DNA from: Ligustrum vulgare
Taxonomy: Eukaryota > Streptophyta > Magnoliopsida > Lamiales > Oleaceae
Direction: 5' to 3'
Assembly: GCA_963555705.1 (NCBI GenBank)
Contig: OY743174.1
Location: 55,822,234-55,886,233 of the forward strand
DNA: 64,000 bases
Within the stretch, counting starts at the first letter, position 1, and every line of letters begins with the position of its first letter. The translations under genes and the position numbers were made by a program. The notes under the pieces are model-generated. The model did no database searches and was not told the origin of the DNA. It was given only the letters and a program-made list of their open reading frames with translations. Below, piece after piece: positions 9,864-22,139 of the stretch.

Positions 9864-12800
9864 GTAAGAATTGATCTTTGCTACTGTTTCTAACTTTTGT
9901 CACGGTTTTGCTGGGGGTTATTTCAGGTTTTTAGGGTTTTGGAACTCTATATTTGATATACTTTCCCCCCCTGCAGGGTGTCAAATTTATGTATGTATTT
10001 GTTATAGATTGTCTTCTGCGCTGGATGATTCAATCCATTAGTGAATTTCTCATTATTTTTTAAGTTTTTACATTTACAATTTGTAGAAAAAGGGTTTGAG
10101 CCTTTGTGATTCAACTAGACAACCCAGAAAGTGTAGGATGGGATGGAAGGTCGGGATCTTGCTTAATTCATGAAAAATAGCTCTATTAACTATTTTAAGT
10201 TCATTTATAGCATGCTTGGCTTTTTGTCCGAAATTGGCTAATTTTTTTTTTCTTTCAGTCTTTCTCCTGGCAGTAATTCACTTCTTACTTCTCTTTCACA
10301 GATTTTAAGCTAAGCTAAAAATATGCTCTTAATTTGTTTGAGGGAAGGGTCTTTTTAGTGATTGTATATTTGTACGTGACCTAAACAAAATGGTTTTATT
10401 ATTTTGGCCTTCTTTTATACCTAAAGTTGGATTATTGTAAATTTACAACATGCTTGGCTTATTGTAAATTTTTTTTTATTGATTTTAAAAGTTGGATTTA
10501 GCCTTAAGGGGATCTCCATTCATCTCAGTTTGATAATGGTCTGATGGTTTAGAAATGAATGGTTACAATTTCAGTTTCTCTGTCTTAGCTTGACCATTAA
10601 TTCTGTAATGCTTAATGCCGTCTTATCCTTTTCCCCCTTTTTCTCATCTAGCTAGTAATATGCGGTTTAGGTAGATTTTGTCCCCCCAATTATGAAGCTT
10701 CTAGTTTGTAGTGGTTCAGTCAATGATCCCAAATTATGGTTCCCCTTTTGCCTATTTTACCCATACCAATTCTGTTGTTGTACTACTACTTTTGCCTATC
10801 TTGGTCAAAAATATTCAACTAGTATCAGCAGCATTTGTTTATGCATTTGAACATAGTTTTCATTTCTTCTCAGCATAAATCTTATCGTTCAGAAAATTAA
10901 TATGGCTTTAGTTTCCAGTAAAGAAAGCCTACAACTGTAGGTATGTAGGCTGATACTGAAACCAATGGTCATTCTTATTGCGTACCATCGACTGGTAAAT
11001 GTCCGATGAGATTGAAACTGTGTTGGGTAGCCTCCTGGCATGACTTCTACAAAGTACAAACAAACAATCTTTATTTCAGACAATTTGAGTCATCATATAC
11101 ATTGCAAACTCTACATGCATGACTCTTGGTGTTCTGAACCTATCCAGTAAGGCAAATGACTTCTGTTGGTATCTTCATTTGCAGGATTGTTGAAAATGAA
11201 CTATTTAAGCAGGACTGGAGATCTAGGAAAAAGATTCAAATATTTCAGTACGTTTTTCTCAAATGGGCTCTTGCTCTTCTTATTGGATTGAGCACAGCTT
11301 TTGTTGGCTTCTTCAATAACCTGGCAGTAGAAAATATTGCCGGTTTCAAGCTTCTGCTTACCAGCAATCTGATGCTTGCGGATAAGTAAGTCTTAACTTT
11401 TACACAACATAGCATATTCTATATGTTTTCTGATTAATGACAGGACATTTAGTCCTTGGTGCAAAAATGATTGGCATTGTCACATTTCAGTTACTATGTA
11501 GGTTGTGGTTTCTAATAGCTTGGTCCTGATATCATCCATAGTATTATCTACCAGCCACCAAAGATGGTGCTCTCATTTTTGGTGTGTGCCATTATTTGGT
11601 GATTGCTGTTTGCGGTAATGCAGTATATTTAACATGGATATGAACACTGCTTTATCAGTTCTTAGGTTGAGCTGCATACTCATCTTTCATAGATGCTCTG
11701 CATCATTGTGGGCAGAGGTGGAAGTATACATTTTTAATAGGTTGGAAAACGTTTGAGATTAATTGCATTAAATACATTTGTAGTTGTTATCATAATGTGA
11801 TTGGTAGTACAATAAAACCATCTCTTCTGGATAGTATCCATACTCGGTTTATCTCTTTTACTTTTTGAAATATGATAAAATATTAATTCCAGCGCAGGTA
11901 TTATCAGGCATTTGCAGCATTTGCTGGTCTCAATGTGATTTTGGCTGTTTGTGCTGGAGTGCTATGTGCACTCATTGCCCCTGCAGCTGCTGGATCTGGC
12001 ATACCTGAGGTGAAAGCCTATCTCAATGGTGTGGATGCTCATTCCATTTTGGCTCCAAGCACCTTATTCGTCAAGGTGGGTATAGATCTTCCATTGATGC
12101 TCCCACTTTTTGTCATCTCTGTCTTTCCCAATATACACATTTTTTTCCTTGCCAAGCTTATTGAGTGGAAAACTATTATATTTACTGAGTGCACGAGAAG
12201 TTACTCTACACCATGTAGGGCCGTTCACAGTTGCCCCTAAGCCTACTACAAACTAAGAAGGGAACTTATGGGGAGGTTTGTCCATAAATACTCCTTTTGG
12301 AAGAACAAAGTCTTGGTGAAAGTTGAAGTGAATTGTTTGTGTAACTTTTCCTTCCCTTCAAAAGTCATGATCACGAATCTTTGTTTATCATGCCATGCCT
12401 AGGGAAGGGTGGTTTTGGAAAGAGTCTATTTTATGAAACAGGGCTTATTTCTTACATCACAGAAAGGAAAAAAGCGATCTTCAGAGACGTGTGGTTAAAT
12501 TAGTTGTAACCACGAAGATCAAATTTATCCATATACTGTATGTAGAATACATTTGCATAGGTTTTTAACCCTTAAATTATAAGTAGTAAATTTGCCTATT
12601 ATATGGTATTACTCTTGTGTTCTTGCCTTCTGAGTAACAGCTCAGATGGGGGTGTCACTATCTTGATGAAACGACTATCAGTTAAGATGAAAGTGACAAG
12701 GAATGTAAAACTGAAAGGTTCAGCTTATTCCTTAAACAATGGATTTTATATTTAATCCAATATGTCGTAGTAAAATGAAAATTGCTGGTGCTCTATCTGG

Positions 12801-15800
12801 AAGTGAATTACGATTACCAATGATGTCTGAAGCTGTCGAACACAAGTCTTACAGTATAAGACATGAATTATGTGAAGGACCAATGCTTTAAAAATATGGT
12901 TTTGCAGTTAATAACGCATTGTTATTCTTGTGGCATGCCTACGTGTGCAAACTTATTGTAACTTGGACGTTAAAGTTGTATTGTTCACTACTTCACTTTA
13001 TAATTCTAATACCTTTTCCATTTTTAGATTTCTTTATTTATACTTGGTCAAAGTTGAGGGATTATGTTAAATCAGTCTTGCAAATGTTAACTACATTGTC
13101 CTTTCGCAAATTAGACAATTTTCTGCCGCACTCCTTTGAAAACTTTGCTTTTAGCTGCAGATGGATATGGAGCATAGTTTACCAAAATTCCTGAAACTTT
13201 ATATCTTTCTCCATCTTGAAAATGCACCAGGACCATAGCGTGTATCTGAACTAGTTCCAATGTTCTTCGAGAGACAATAGCTCAGTTTATAAGATGAAGC
13301 TTTATGTCTAGGCTAACCCATAGGATTAGTTGTTCAGATTTCATTGTTTTAGCACTTCTACAAACTGTTGAGTTAAATGCAAGCTTTTAATCTGTTTCAC
13401 TGTGCTTGCAAATCTTATCTTAAGATTAATATTAGTGACTAGTGCTTATCAATCATTAGAGATGACACAAACTTGTGTGGTTCATTTTCAAGGCATTGGT
13501 AACATTCTTTACTCGTGGCCTTTTAACTGCTGATTATATTTTGTTCATGTGTAATTTCCTTTGTTCTTTTTTCTTGCTTAATGTTTTACTTTATTATTCA
13601 GGAACGCTCTTTTTATGGTCACAAGTCTTTGGAAAACTAGAAGGACCTTTTAATTTATTTCTCAAAAAATTAGTTTTTAACTGCTCATTCAGATAATCAG
13701 TTAGTTTTGTGGATTCTATGAGAACTTTAATATTCCATATTACTAAAATACGCCAACTTCTACAGATTTTTGGTTCAATTTTTGGAGTTGCTGCTGGATT
13801 TGTCGTGGGCAAGGAAGGACCTATGGTGCACACTGGTGCCTGCATAGCGAACTTACTTGGACAGGGAGGCTCTCGCAAGTATCATATAACTTGGAAATGG
13901 CTCAGATACTTCAAAAATGATCGAGACCGCAGGGATTTGATTACTTGTGGAGCTGCTGCTGGTGTGGCTACTGCTTTCCGTGCACCAGTTGGTGGTGTTC
14001 TTTTTGCTCTTGAAGAAGCAGCCTCATGGTCTCTCTCTCCCTCTCCCTCTCCCTCCCCCAATCTGTGCATGTCCTATTTTTGCCAACATGTGTTCTGCTC
14101 AAAATAAATTTTGATAAACTCTATTGCTTTGTTAAAGTGTATATGCATGTTGTGGTTTTACGAAATTCGAGAGGCATCTGAACTTTACTCTGTTGAAGTT
14201 TAACCAAAAACTAAGAAACTATAATAATCATCTGAACAATCTCTCTCTCTCTCTCTCTGTCCCTCTCCAATCAGTGCTTGTCCTGTTTTTGCCAACATGA
14301 GTTCTACTCAATTTTAATTTTAATATACTCTTTTACTTTGTTAAAGTACGTATGCACATCGTGATTTTTTGCCTTGATGTATTTTATTTTTTTTATAGAA
14401 TTCGAGAAGCATCTGAACTTACTCCGTTGAACAATATCTAAATACTGTGAAACTATAAAAATTATTCAAACAATGTGATTGCAGCAGACGTTTTTTCTTC
14501 AGCTCATTTTAGTACATAAGCAGGTTGTAGCTTGTGTGGATTCGTCCATTTGCTGTCAGTTGAGGAGCTTATTTTTTCCTCTCTGGTATTAGGTGGCGGA
14601 GCGCACTTCTTTGGAGGACTTTTTTCACAACCGCTGTTGTAGCTATGGTATTGAGATCTCTCATACAATTTTGTAAGAGTGGAAAATGTGGACTATTTGG
14701 ACAAGGAGGCCTGATCATGTTTGATGTGAATTCAGCAATCCCTTCTTATAACACTCCGGATCTACTCGCAATTTTGTTGATTGGGGTTCTTGGAGGCATT
14801 TTGGGAAGCCTTTACAATTATCTTGTGGATAAGGTCCTTAGGACATACAGCATCATTAATGAGTATGCCCGTTGACAAATTTCTGTAGTTGAATAAATTA
14901 TGCATTATTATTAACCTATGTTTTTGTTAAAAGTATCTACTTAGTTTTCAAATGAAATTATTTACCCGATATAATTTGCTCTTCTTCCTTATGGAATAAG
15001 ATGTTAATCTTTAATTTTAACTGCGTTCACTTCAACCACCTGGAGACTAATCTGGTGTCATTTCCCTCTGAATTTCATTTTAGTTTTTTGTTCATAATCA
15101 TGGGAAAGATGCATGTTTTGCAGAACCCCCTTTTCAAATATGCACTTAGATTTTTTATAATCTTTTGTTAAACTATGTTATCCTTTGTTGATAATTTTCA
15201 CTCACTTGTAGGAGAGGTCCTGCTTTAAAGATCCTGCTTGTCATCATCATTTCTCTTCTAACTTCTTGTTGCGCCTACGGCCTTCCATGGTTTGCAGCAT
15301 GCACTCCCTGCCCCACTGGCTTGGATGTGCAGTGCCCCACAATAGGGCGCTCTGGCAACTACAAAAACTTCCAATGTGAAGAAGGGCACTACAATGATCT
15401 TGCCTCCCTTTTCCTCAACACCAATGATGATGCCATCCGTAATTTATTAAGTTCAAAAAACAAAAACGAATTTCATGTCTCCACTCTATTTATTTTCTTT
15501 GCTGCTATATACTTCCTTGGTATTATTACTTATGGTATTGCCATACCTTCTGGACTCTTTATTCCTGTCATACTTGCTGGAGCCTCGTACGGGCGCCTTC
15601 TTGGAAGACTCTTGGGATCTTTTGCAAGTCTTGATGTTGGTCTCTTTGGCCTTCTTGGAGCTGCTTCCTTTCTTGGTGGGACCATGAGAATGACAGTTTC
15701 TCTTTGTGTCATACTCTTGGAACTTACTAATAACCTACTGATGCTCCCACTAATGATGCTTGTTCTTCTTATTTCAAAATCTGTGGCAGACAGTTTCAAC

Positions 15801-16584
15801 AAGGGTGTATATGACCAGATAGTGAAGATGAAGGGTTTGCCGTACATGGAAGCCCATGCTGAACCGTACATGAGGCAGCTTGTTGCTGGAGATGTTTGCT
15901 CTGGTCCCTTGATTACATTTTCGGGTGTTGAGAAAGTTGGTAATATATTGCATGCGCTGAGGATGACCAGGCATAATGGTTTCCCTGTGATTGATGAGCC
16001 ACCATTGACTGATGCACCAGAGTTGTGTGGCTTGGTGTTAAGGTCTCACTTGCTTGTTTTGCTCAATGCAAAAAGGTTCACGAAGAACCGTATCTTGACC
16101 AGATCTGAACATCTAAGGATGTTCAATGCCTTCGATTTTGCAAAGGCAGGATCTGGCAAGGGGCTTAAGGTTGAAGATTTGGACATCGGCGAGGAGGAAT
16201 TGGAGATGTATATTGATCTTCATCCAATTACTAATACATCTCCATACACAGTAGTAGAGACTATGTCTCTAGCCAAAGCTGCTGTCCTCTTTCGGGAACT
16301 CGGTCTCAGACACTTGTGCGTTGTCCCAAAGACTCCGGGGGTAAGAATTTCATTTTTTTCCTATTCTTTTCATTCATATGATGAAAATGTCAATGATGCA
16401 TCTCGCCATAAATTGCTGCTTTTCTTTGAGAGGCTGAAGGAAATTGATAGATGTAACCATGTGTTGGTTTAATGATTTGCAGAGGCCTCCTATCGTTGGA
16501 ATCTTGACTCGACATGACTTTATGCCAGAGCATGTTTTGGGACTCTACCCAGATATAAATCCCCACAAGCGAGCCGTACATTGA
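9649..16584 (+). CDS. CLC-c: CLC-c type vacuolar anion channel/transporter, seven exons
   Basis: Exons 9,649-9,863, 11,185-11,385, 11,898-12,075, 13,766-14,028, 14,593-14,862, 15,212-16,340 and 16,483-16,584 join in phase at GT-AG sites to give 785 residues; Arabidopsis CLC-c, from memory, is about 780. Visible features: acidic N-terminus with a di-leucine motif (EPLL, 43-46); anion-filter signature GSGIPEVK (171-178) with Ser172; GKEGP with gating Glu215; proton glutamate Glu282; GLFIP (490-494); conserved Tyr576; two C-terminal CBS domains (about 600-690 and 711-780). In this family a Ser filter goes with chloride preference and Pro (CLC-a) with nitrate. Keeping both glutamates suggests anion/proton exchange. 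CLC-c is known as a tonoplast protein of chloride homeostasis and guard cells. I start at the first of two adjacent ATGs because no upstream in-frame ATG exists. Class assignment is strong; filter selectivity is inferred. Confidence 0.95.
11185..11385 (+). CDS. CLC-c: CLC-c exon 2
   Basis: Encodes residues 72-139, with the conserved FKQDWRSRKKI and FLKWAL stretches and the first membrane helix. Acceptor TTTGCAG, donor GTAAGT. Intron 1 (1,321 bp) precedes it. Confidence 0.93.
11898..12075 (+). CDS. CLC-c: CLC-c exon 3, anion-filter exon
   Basis: Encodes residues 139-198, including AAGSGIPEVKAYLNG. Acceptor GCGCAG, donor GTGGGT. Intron 3 downstream is the longest (1,690 bp) and shows no recognisable gene or element. 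Confidence 0.93.
13766..14028 (+). CDS. CLC-c: CLC-c exon 4, gating-glutamate exon
   Basis: Encodes residues 199-286 (split Trp), including GFVVGKEGPMVHTGACIA and GGVLFALEEAASW. The donor is GTCTCT, which abuts a CT-repeat and lacks the usual A at +3 and G at +5. If intron 4 is retained, the frame stops about 26 codons into the intron, at 14,107. Confidence 0.9.
14029..14490 (+). repeat. Internal duplication with CT microsatellites in CLC-c intron 4
   Basis: Two diverged ~210-bp units lie head to tail (from 14,029 and from about 14,242). Each starts with a CT-rich run and shares TGTCCTRTTTTTGCCAACAT, ACTTTGTTAAAGT and AATTCGAGARGCATCTGAAC. The first unit begins at the splice donor itself. 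Confidence 0.75.
14593..14862 (+). CDS. CLC-c: CLC-c exon 5
   Basis: Encodes residues 286-376, from WWRSALLWRTFF to the LRTYSIINE boundary. Acceptor TATTAG, donor GTATGC. Confidence 0.92.
15212..16340 (+). CDS. CLC-c: CLC-c exon 6, C-terminal membrane half and CBS domains
   Basis: Encodes residues 376-752. It includes an extracytosolic-type cysteine cluster (CCAYGLPWFAACTPCP), GIAIPSGLFIPV, the final helices, Tyr576, CBS1 and most of CBS2. Acceptor TTGTAG, donor GTAAGA. Confidence 0.95.
16483..16584 (+). CDS. CLC-c: CLC-c exon 7
   Basis: Encodes residues 753-785 and the TGA stop. It completes CBS2 (RPPIVGILTRHDFMPEHVLG) and ends RAVH. Intron 6 is only 142 bp; reading through it adds about 43 codons before a stop at 16,472. 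Confidence 0.93.
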   Translation, partial: RPPIVGILTRHDFMPEHVLGLYPDINPHKRAVH

Positions 16585-18032
16585 ACTATGTCATGTTGCT
16601 GTCACATGGCATGTCTGGGTTGACATTATACGTCTTCTTGGAAACAGACGGCCCAAATAAGATCGTCGTGTTTTTGCCTGTCTATGAATTCCTTCTTGAT
16701 TGGCTTACAAGGTTTGAGGGCCTCATTTGTTTCACATTTATGGAGGACTTTAGTTTTATATTACATTATATTTGAAGAAAATAATGTTATCTTCACTATT
16801 CGAATTTTTTGTTAAGTAAAGATTTAATTTGTTGTATAACGTCTGCTTCTGCTGCTGCATATTGTTGAACATTTTATCATTATTGTCAGTTACAGCATGT
16901 CCATGAGTTCTGGTTATAAACTATAAATGTTATTTTGTTGGACTATATTTCTTTATTTTATTTTATTTTGGTAGTTAAATTTATTATGAGTTTTTTTTTT
17001 TTTTTTTTAAGACAAATATTTATTAATCTTAAATTATTATTTTTTATTGTTCTTTTGTTAAAGGTGTTTCAATGATTAATATTTTTAAATAACATTATTT
17101 AGCGATAATTTTTTTGTTGATAAATTAAATTTATTAAAATGCATTTTTCTTAAATTATTAATCTTAAATTTAATATAATCATGAAAACTGTGAATGAAAG
17201 TAATCAAAAAGTGGGATATAATTTTCAACAAAAATCTTCATATCATGACATTTACATTCCTTTTTAATATAGTTGAAATAATTATAAAATAAATTAATGT
17301 TGACTTATTCAGTTAGTCAAATGTGGATGGAACACTTGATGTTGTTAATTTTTTTTTAACTATGTTAGCTTAACATTGTAATTGACATTGTATATTGGAG
17401 AGATATTTTTAACCTATTTCATCAATATGTCGACGTGTCAAGTCATTTTTTTAAATTGATGGAGTATATTGGAGATGCTCTAAGGAGCACCATAAAAAGT
17501 TTCTACCTGCCATGGGGTCAAATGGAGACACCCCCAATTGGGGATGACATTTGTCCACATTGGACACCATGGATATTTTATTGTTTACCGATCAAGAATA
17601 GTTTTCTAAATTTTTGTTATAAGTTGGCTTTCCTGTGAGAACTCTTCAATAATATTAAGCTTTTGTTATATATTAAAATCAGATTTTTAGCGAAATAGTT
17701 GACTTTTTGGTATAAACTGTTCAATAATATTAACTTATAAAGGTTTTACACTCACATGGTTACCTAGATGCACAATTTCTATAAATAGGAGACTTTTTGC
17801 AATTTCCTCAAAAATAGAAAAGAAAAATATAAAAGGGAAGGAAAGGAAAAAGAAGGAAAATAATTAAGGAAAAGCAAAACGTAAATATTTAGAAAAATAG
17901 AAATAAGATTTTTATACGTCCTAAACACCCACGTGCCAATTGCCACACAACTGCCACGCTAGGATGAGAGTAGGGAATGAGGTGAATTTCTTTTCGATGG
18001 TGGCGAGCATAGAGCATGAATGGCTGGGAGTG
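16585..18032. other. CLC-c 3' flank and intergenic DNA
   Basis: Includes the probable 3' UTR, then AT-rich DNA with an 18-base T run near 16,990. A lone ATTGGAGATGCTCTAA at about 17,467 looks like one end of a MITE of the 6,966-7,327 type, but I found no partner end. No gene seen. Confidence 0.4.
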
Positions 18033-18360
18033 GGTTAAGCGTAGTGGTGGCAAACGAGCCCATTGTTTGGAGCGGTTTGTGGCTTGACTTAGAGAAAGCT
18101 CGAGCCGACCCAGTTCGTGACTCGTTTGTATGAGTCAAGAGAGTCAAGCCTCAAAAATGAGATTAGGTTAGAGTATGAGCTAGCCCATGAGCTGCACAAG
18201 TCTAATACGAGTTGTCCCTTACGTGGGCTTGTTTTCCCCGCTCTTTATGCTTGTTTCGCCCGCTATTTATGCTTGTTTTTGTAGCAGCACAAGTCCAAAT
18301 ACAGGTTGTCCTGTATGTAGGCCTTTGCGCTCAACTCTTTATGCTTGTTTTATTTAGCCT
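18033..18360. mobile_element. Probable hAT-type element fragment
   Basis: Begins AGTGGTGGCAAACGAGCC, a start common in plant hAT non-autonomous elements. It contains two diverged ~90-bp units (GCACAAGTCYAATAC, GTTGTCC, CTCTTTATGCTTGTTT). No matching inverted end or target duplication was found. A short dispersed-repeat fragment follows at about 18,375-18,500. Confidence 0.3.
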
Positions 18361-18713
18361 ATGTTTTTTAAAGAAATCATTATATATATAACAATACAAT
18401 TTTAAAATCACTTTTTAATCACACATATTTTATCTTACCACTTCTTAGCAAAACATTTTATTTCAAAAATATAAGCAAACCAATTTATAAACCTTACAGT
18501 ATTGAAGAACAGATCCTTAAAGGTCTTATGACCGATGCTTACTCTTGAAACCCGAACTTGATAATTGACACAATGTAATATTGATTCTTAAAAAAACTAT
18601 CTTCAAATAAACAATTTGTAAAATTATCATGTTTATTAATAGGAGATAATTTTGGAATAATCCAATTAATATTCATCAATATAAATCTCAAATCCCTACA
18701 ATCAAAGTCCCAA

Positions 18714-19847
18714 TATTACTCTAACTATTTGTTGTAGGCGATTTATCTTAACCGTCACGATTGAATGAGTCTTAAGTAATGTCAATGATATACTTTAGGA
18801 CAAATATACTGATCTGGACCATGGTTGAATTAATTCTATAACATGACTGTGCGTAGGAATTAAGATTCTACATGATTGTCATATGGATTGTCTTAATCCA
18901 TCTTTGATGGTATTTATTATGTAATAATCTTTAGGATCTTTAATATGCTATGGATGAGAACAATAATTGATATGGTCAATAACTCCTCATGTTGGGAGTC
19001 GAGGGGAAATGAAATAATAGATAACACATTGCAAGAGGAATCCGTTGCTTATTAGTAGAGTTAAGGAGACCACTTAAATATTCTAATGCAGGTAAAATTT
19101 CAGAAATCTAAGTTTAATATTTAGCAATTGATGCAAAGTAGAAATAATAGAAATAAGAACATTAATTTAAGCAAAGTGGATAATTAATTAGGTGACACAG
19201 TCAATAGCATGCCTAATTAATTATCGGACTCCAACGGGGACATACTATTAAATTGACAAGTCAAAATGATTAATTAATTACAAGAAACAATTGTTTATCT
19301 TTTGTGATTATTTTGTATAATTAGGAGTTGCAATAATTCGCCTTTAGTGGAATGTGAGAATTATTAATAATTAGATTAGAGCAATAATTCGCCTTTAGTG
19401 GAATGTGCGAATAATTAATAATTAGATTAGACGGTTATTAATTGACATGACCGAATCTAATTATTGGGACCCCCCCTATATATACACAAAGGAGGTGGCC
19501 ACCCCCTCTAATCCTAAGAAAAGAGTGGCCACCTCCAATTTTATTTTGGGAGAAAAAATGTTTTCTCAATTTGGCTAATAATGTGTGTTGAGCTGTTGAT
19601 CTTGCAGTATCCACATATCTGTGCATGATTCTTCAAGGAATATCAGAGAAGATTCAAGGATGATGAGCTAGTCACAAATTGAAGATCAAAGGAATTACTA
19701 CAAGTCTGAGGGTATTCTGCCATGCACCTTTAGGTATTTAATTATTGAATTAGAATTAATTAAAGTCCAGATCTTTTTTTTTTTTTTTACTAGAAAGAAA
19801 GGTTAAAATTTTGAAATTAGTACTTTCTTGGAATCCAAGATCCAACA
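18714..19847 (+). repeat. copia-1 5' LTR (start missing)
   Basis: Homology to the 3' LTR begins at TATTACTCTAACTA and ends CCAAGATCCAACA. The first ~260 bp of the LTR are absent or replaced. It has a TATA-like CTATATATACA at about 19,477, and a 51-bp tandem duplication (19,330-19,380 and 19,381-19,431) not present in the 3' LTR. The PBS-like TGGTATTAGAGT follows at 19,850 (initiator-tRNA-Met type, degenerate). Confidence 0.8.
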
Positions 19848-21375
19848 ATTGGTATTAGAGTCGTACTGGACATTTATTTAAATTCTAGTTAAGTTTTGAT
19901 CGCTCATGTGATAGTTATATGAATGAATGGATGGATGATTATTTTATTTAATTGATTAGTATTGTTCATTTATTTGTGGCCATTTGTAAATTCTTGTATT
20001 TTTTAATCGAGTATGTAATATTTAGATCAATTGTACATCCCGTATTATGGAATATATAGGAAAATTGTAATATAATGTATATATTCAATTTTTGTAATTC
20101 TGTAATTATATATAAACAAGTATGGGATGTGAACGAGATGGCAGTTGGTCGCCCTTGCCGACACCTGTGGCGCTTCCCAGATGCTGCCTGTGATAACGCC
20201 CAACAGCGCTATTGGGGCAATGCCCCAGGTGCTGCCTCGCTGCCATAGTGCACTGTCGGGTCTTCTCTGCTCAGACCCAATTTTTGGTGTTCTGGCCTAT
20301 AAGTGATTTTGAATCAGATTCATTTGGTCCATTTCAAGGTATCGTGTGGCTCATTATTTGGGTATATTTAGTTTCATAAACACATGGGCTTTTCCTAGTA
20401 AGTATCTTGGAGACTTGACGGGTTAATTAGCAGATCATGAATCAAATGCAATGGGAGCCCAACAAGACCATGGACAAAGATGAAGAAGATTAAATTTATT
20501 GAACTTGAACCCAAAGTTGCAATTTAATTTTATCTTTGAGTCTAACCACAAATAATTGATTTTATGCTTTAATTTATTTATTACTTTATGGATGCTATAA
20601 TTGAATAAATGTCATACATTATTCATGTATATTTTAATTATTAGCATTGCCTCAGGATTCTATATGTTACATGCCATAATTTGTATTCCTTTTTAATCAA
20701 ATTTCTTTTTGATTATGCAATAGGAAGCCTTAAATAATTAACCAGTTTATTTAATTTTATTAAACAAATGGTTGGTAATTATTTCAAAAGTGAACACATT
20801 TTAATAAAAATTAAAATATTAAATGGGAGCGCGTTTGTGACCCACAGTCTCCTCTTGTTGATACATCTAAAATAAAATATCTTACCTCGTGCTAGCCTTG
20901 TTGTTAGACTCCCTAGAGGAAGGTGAAGATATTCTAATTATAAGAATGTATCTCGAATAGGAATATTTGCACAAATATAGATTAAAATATTTGATCATCC
21001 TAATGATGAAAATATTTTGGAATCTAGATATATTTGTGGATCTAGGAGGAGGTTATACACTTAAAACCACCTTACTAATAAACATCTTAAAGAGACTCTT
21101 ATTTTTAAGGTTGTTGACCAAAAGAAACGGTGTGGATTTTTCATGTTAAGGTACAAAGTACCTGGGTAACATAAAACTAAGTGAAATTAACCGTTTTAGC
21201 TTAATTGAAAAATCAATGTGACCTTATCTAAAGCGAGGGCAGTGGTTAATCGTTATTAAGTCATCTTAGTGTTTTTGTAGCTTAATGGGTACTACATGTG
21301 CGTTTATGCATCATACACTAAATCATAATTATGACTTATTTGATGATGATTATTTGCTTATTTTTCAGTTATAAA
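19848..21375 (+). other. copia-1 long leader with a GC-rich island
   Basis: About 1.5 kb separate the PBS from gag, longer than usual. No ORF is seen. A GC-rich patch at about 20,130-20,280 with short inverted repeats (for example GGGGCAATGCCCC) stands out from the AT-rich surroundings and may be a secondary insertion or a regulatory block. Confidence 0.5.
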
Positions 21376-22110
21376 ATGTCTCGCCATCCGTTATCTACTA
21401 TACTGAAAAGAAACGTCGTTTCTTGTGATAACTATCACGATTTGAAACACAACTTAATGGTTGTACTTAATGCTGATAACATAGAATTTATGCTTGAGGA
21501 AGAATGTCCTGAGCAACCTACTAATAAATCCCCTAAAGCCCAAAAGGACAGTTATGATAAATGGATTAAAGCTGACAAGATGGTATGCTGCTACATTAAG
21601 GCATTTGGGCTCTGCTTATGACATAATGGAGATCCTTCACGAGATGTTTGAGAAGAAGGGGAGACAAGATCATTTTGAGGCAATTTGTGCCCTTCAGAAC
21701 ATACCCATGAAAATAGGGACGCCGGTTAAGGAACACATGATGACCATGATTGCTCTCTTAAATCAGGTAGAAGTTCTTGGGGGCTAAATTTGACAAGGAA
21801 ACTCAACAGAACATGGTGCTCAATTCTCTGAGTGATTTTTCTCACAGTTCAAGATAAAGCATCATATGCACAAGCTTGATTTTTCGTTGGGTAAGTTAAT
21901 GAATTAGCTTCATCGCATTGACTTGTCTCTGAAAGATAAGGGTGGGGAAGCTATGGTTACCACAGTTGGTGTCTCTAAGCCTAAGGCAAAAGCTAAAGGT
22001 AAGAAGAGAAAGCTCCATCAACGCAGGCACTCACGCTGGAACAAATAAGCAGCCTAAGGGTAAGTGCTTTAACTGTGGCGAGAATTGACATTAGAAGGAC
22101 TATACTAAGC
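21376..22110 (+). pseudogene. copia-1 gag remnant
   Basis: Starts MSRHPLSTILKRNVV and runs through two overlapping frames to a zinc-knuckle region, CFNCGEN-x-H, at about 22,066, where stops and a lost last cysteine break the CCHC motif. The typical copia gag region around KDSYDKWIKADKM is recognisable. Confidence 0.7.
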
Positions 22111-22139
22111 CTAAAAAGGTGCGTACATGCAAGTCTTTC

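Noticed and set aside
15530..15974. Minus-strand ORFs inside CLC-c exon 6
   Set aside because: Shadow frames of a well-conserved coding exon.
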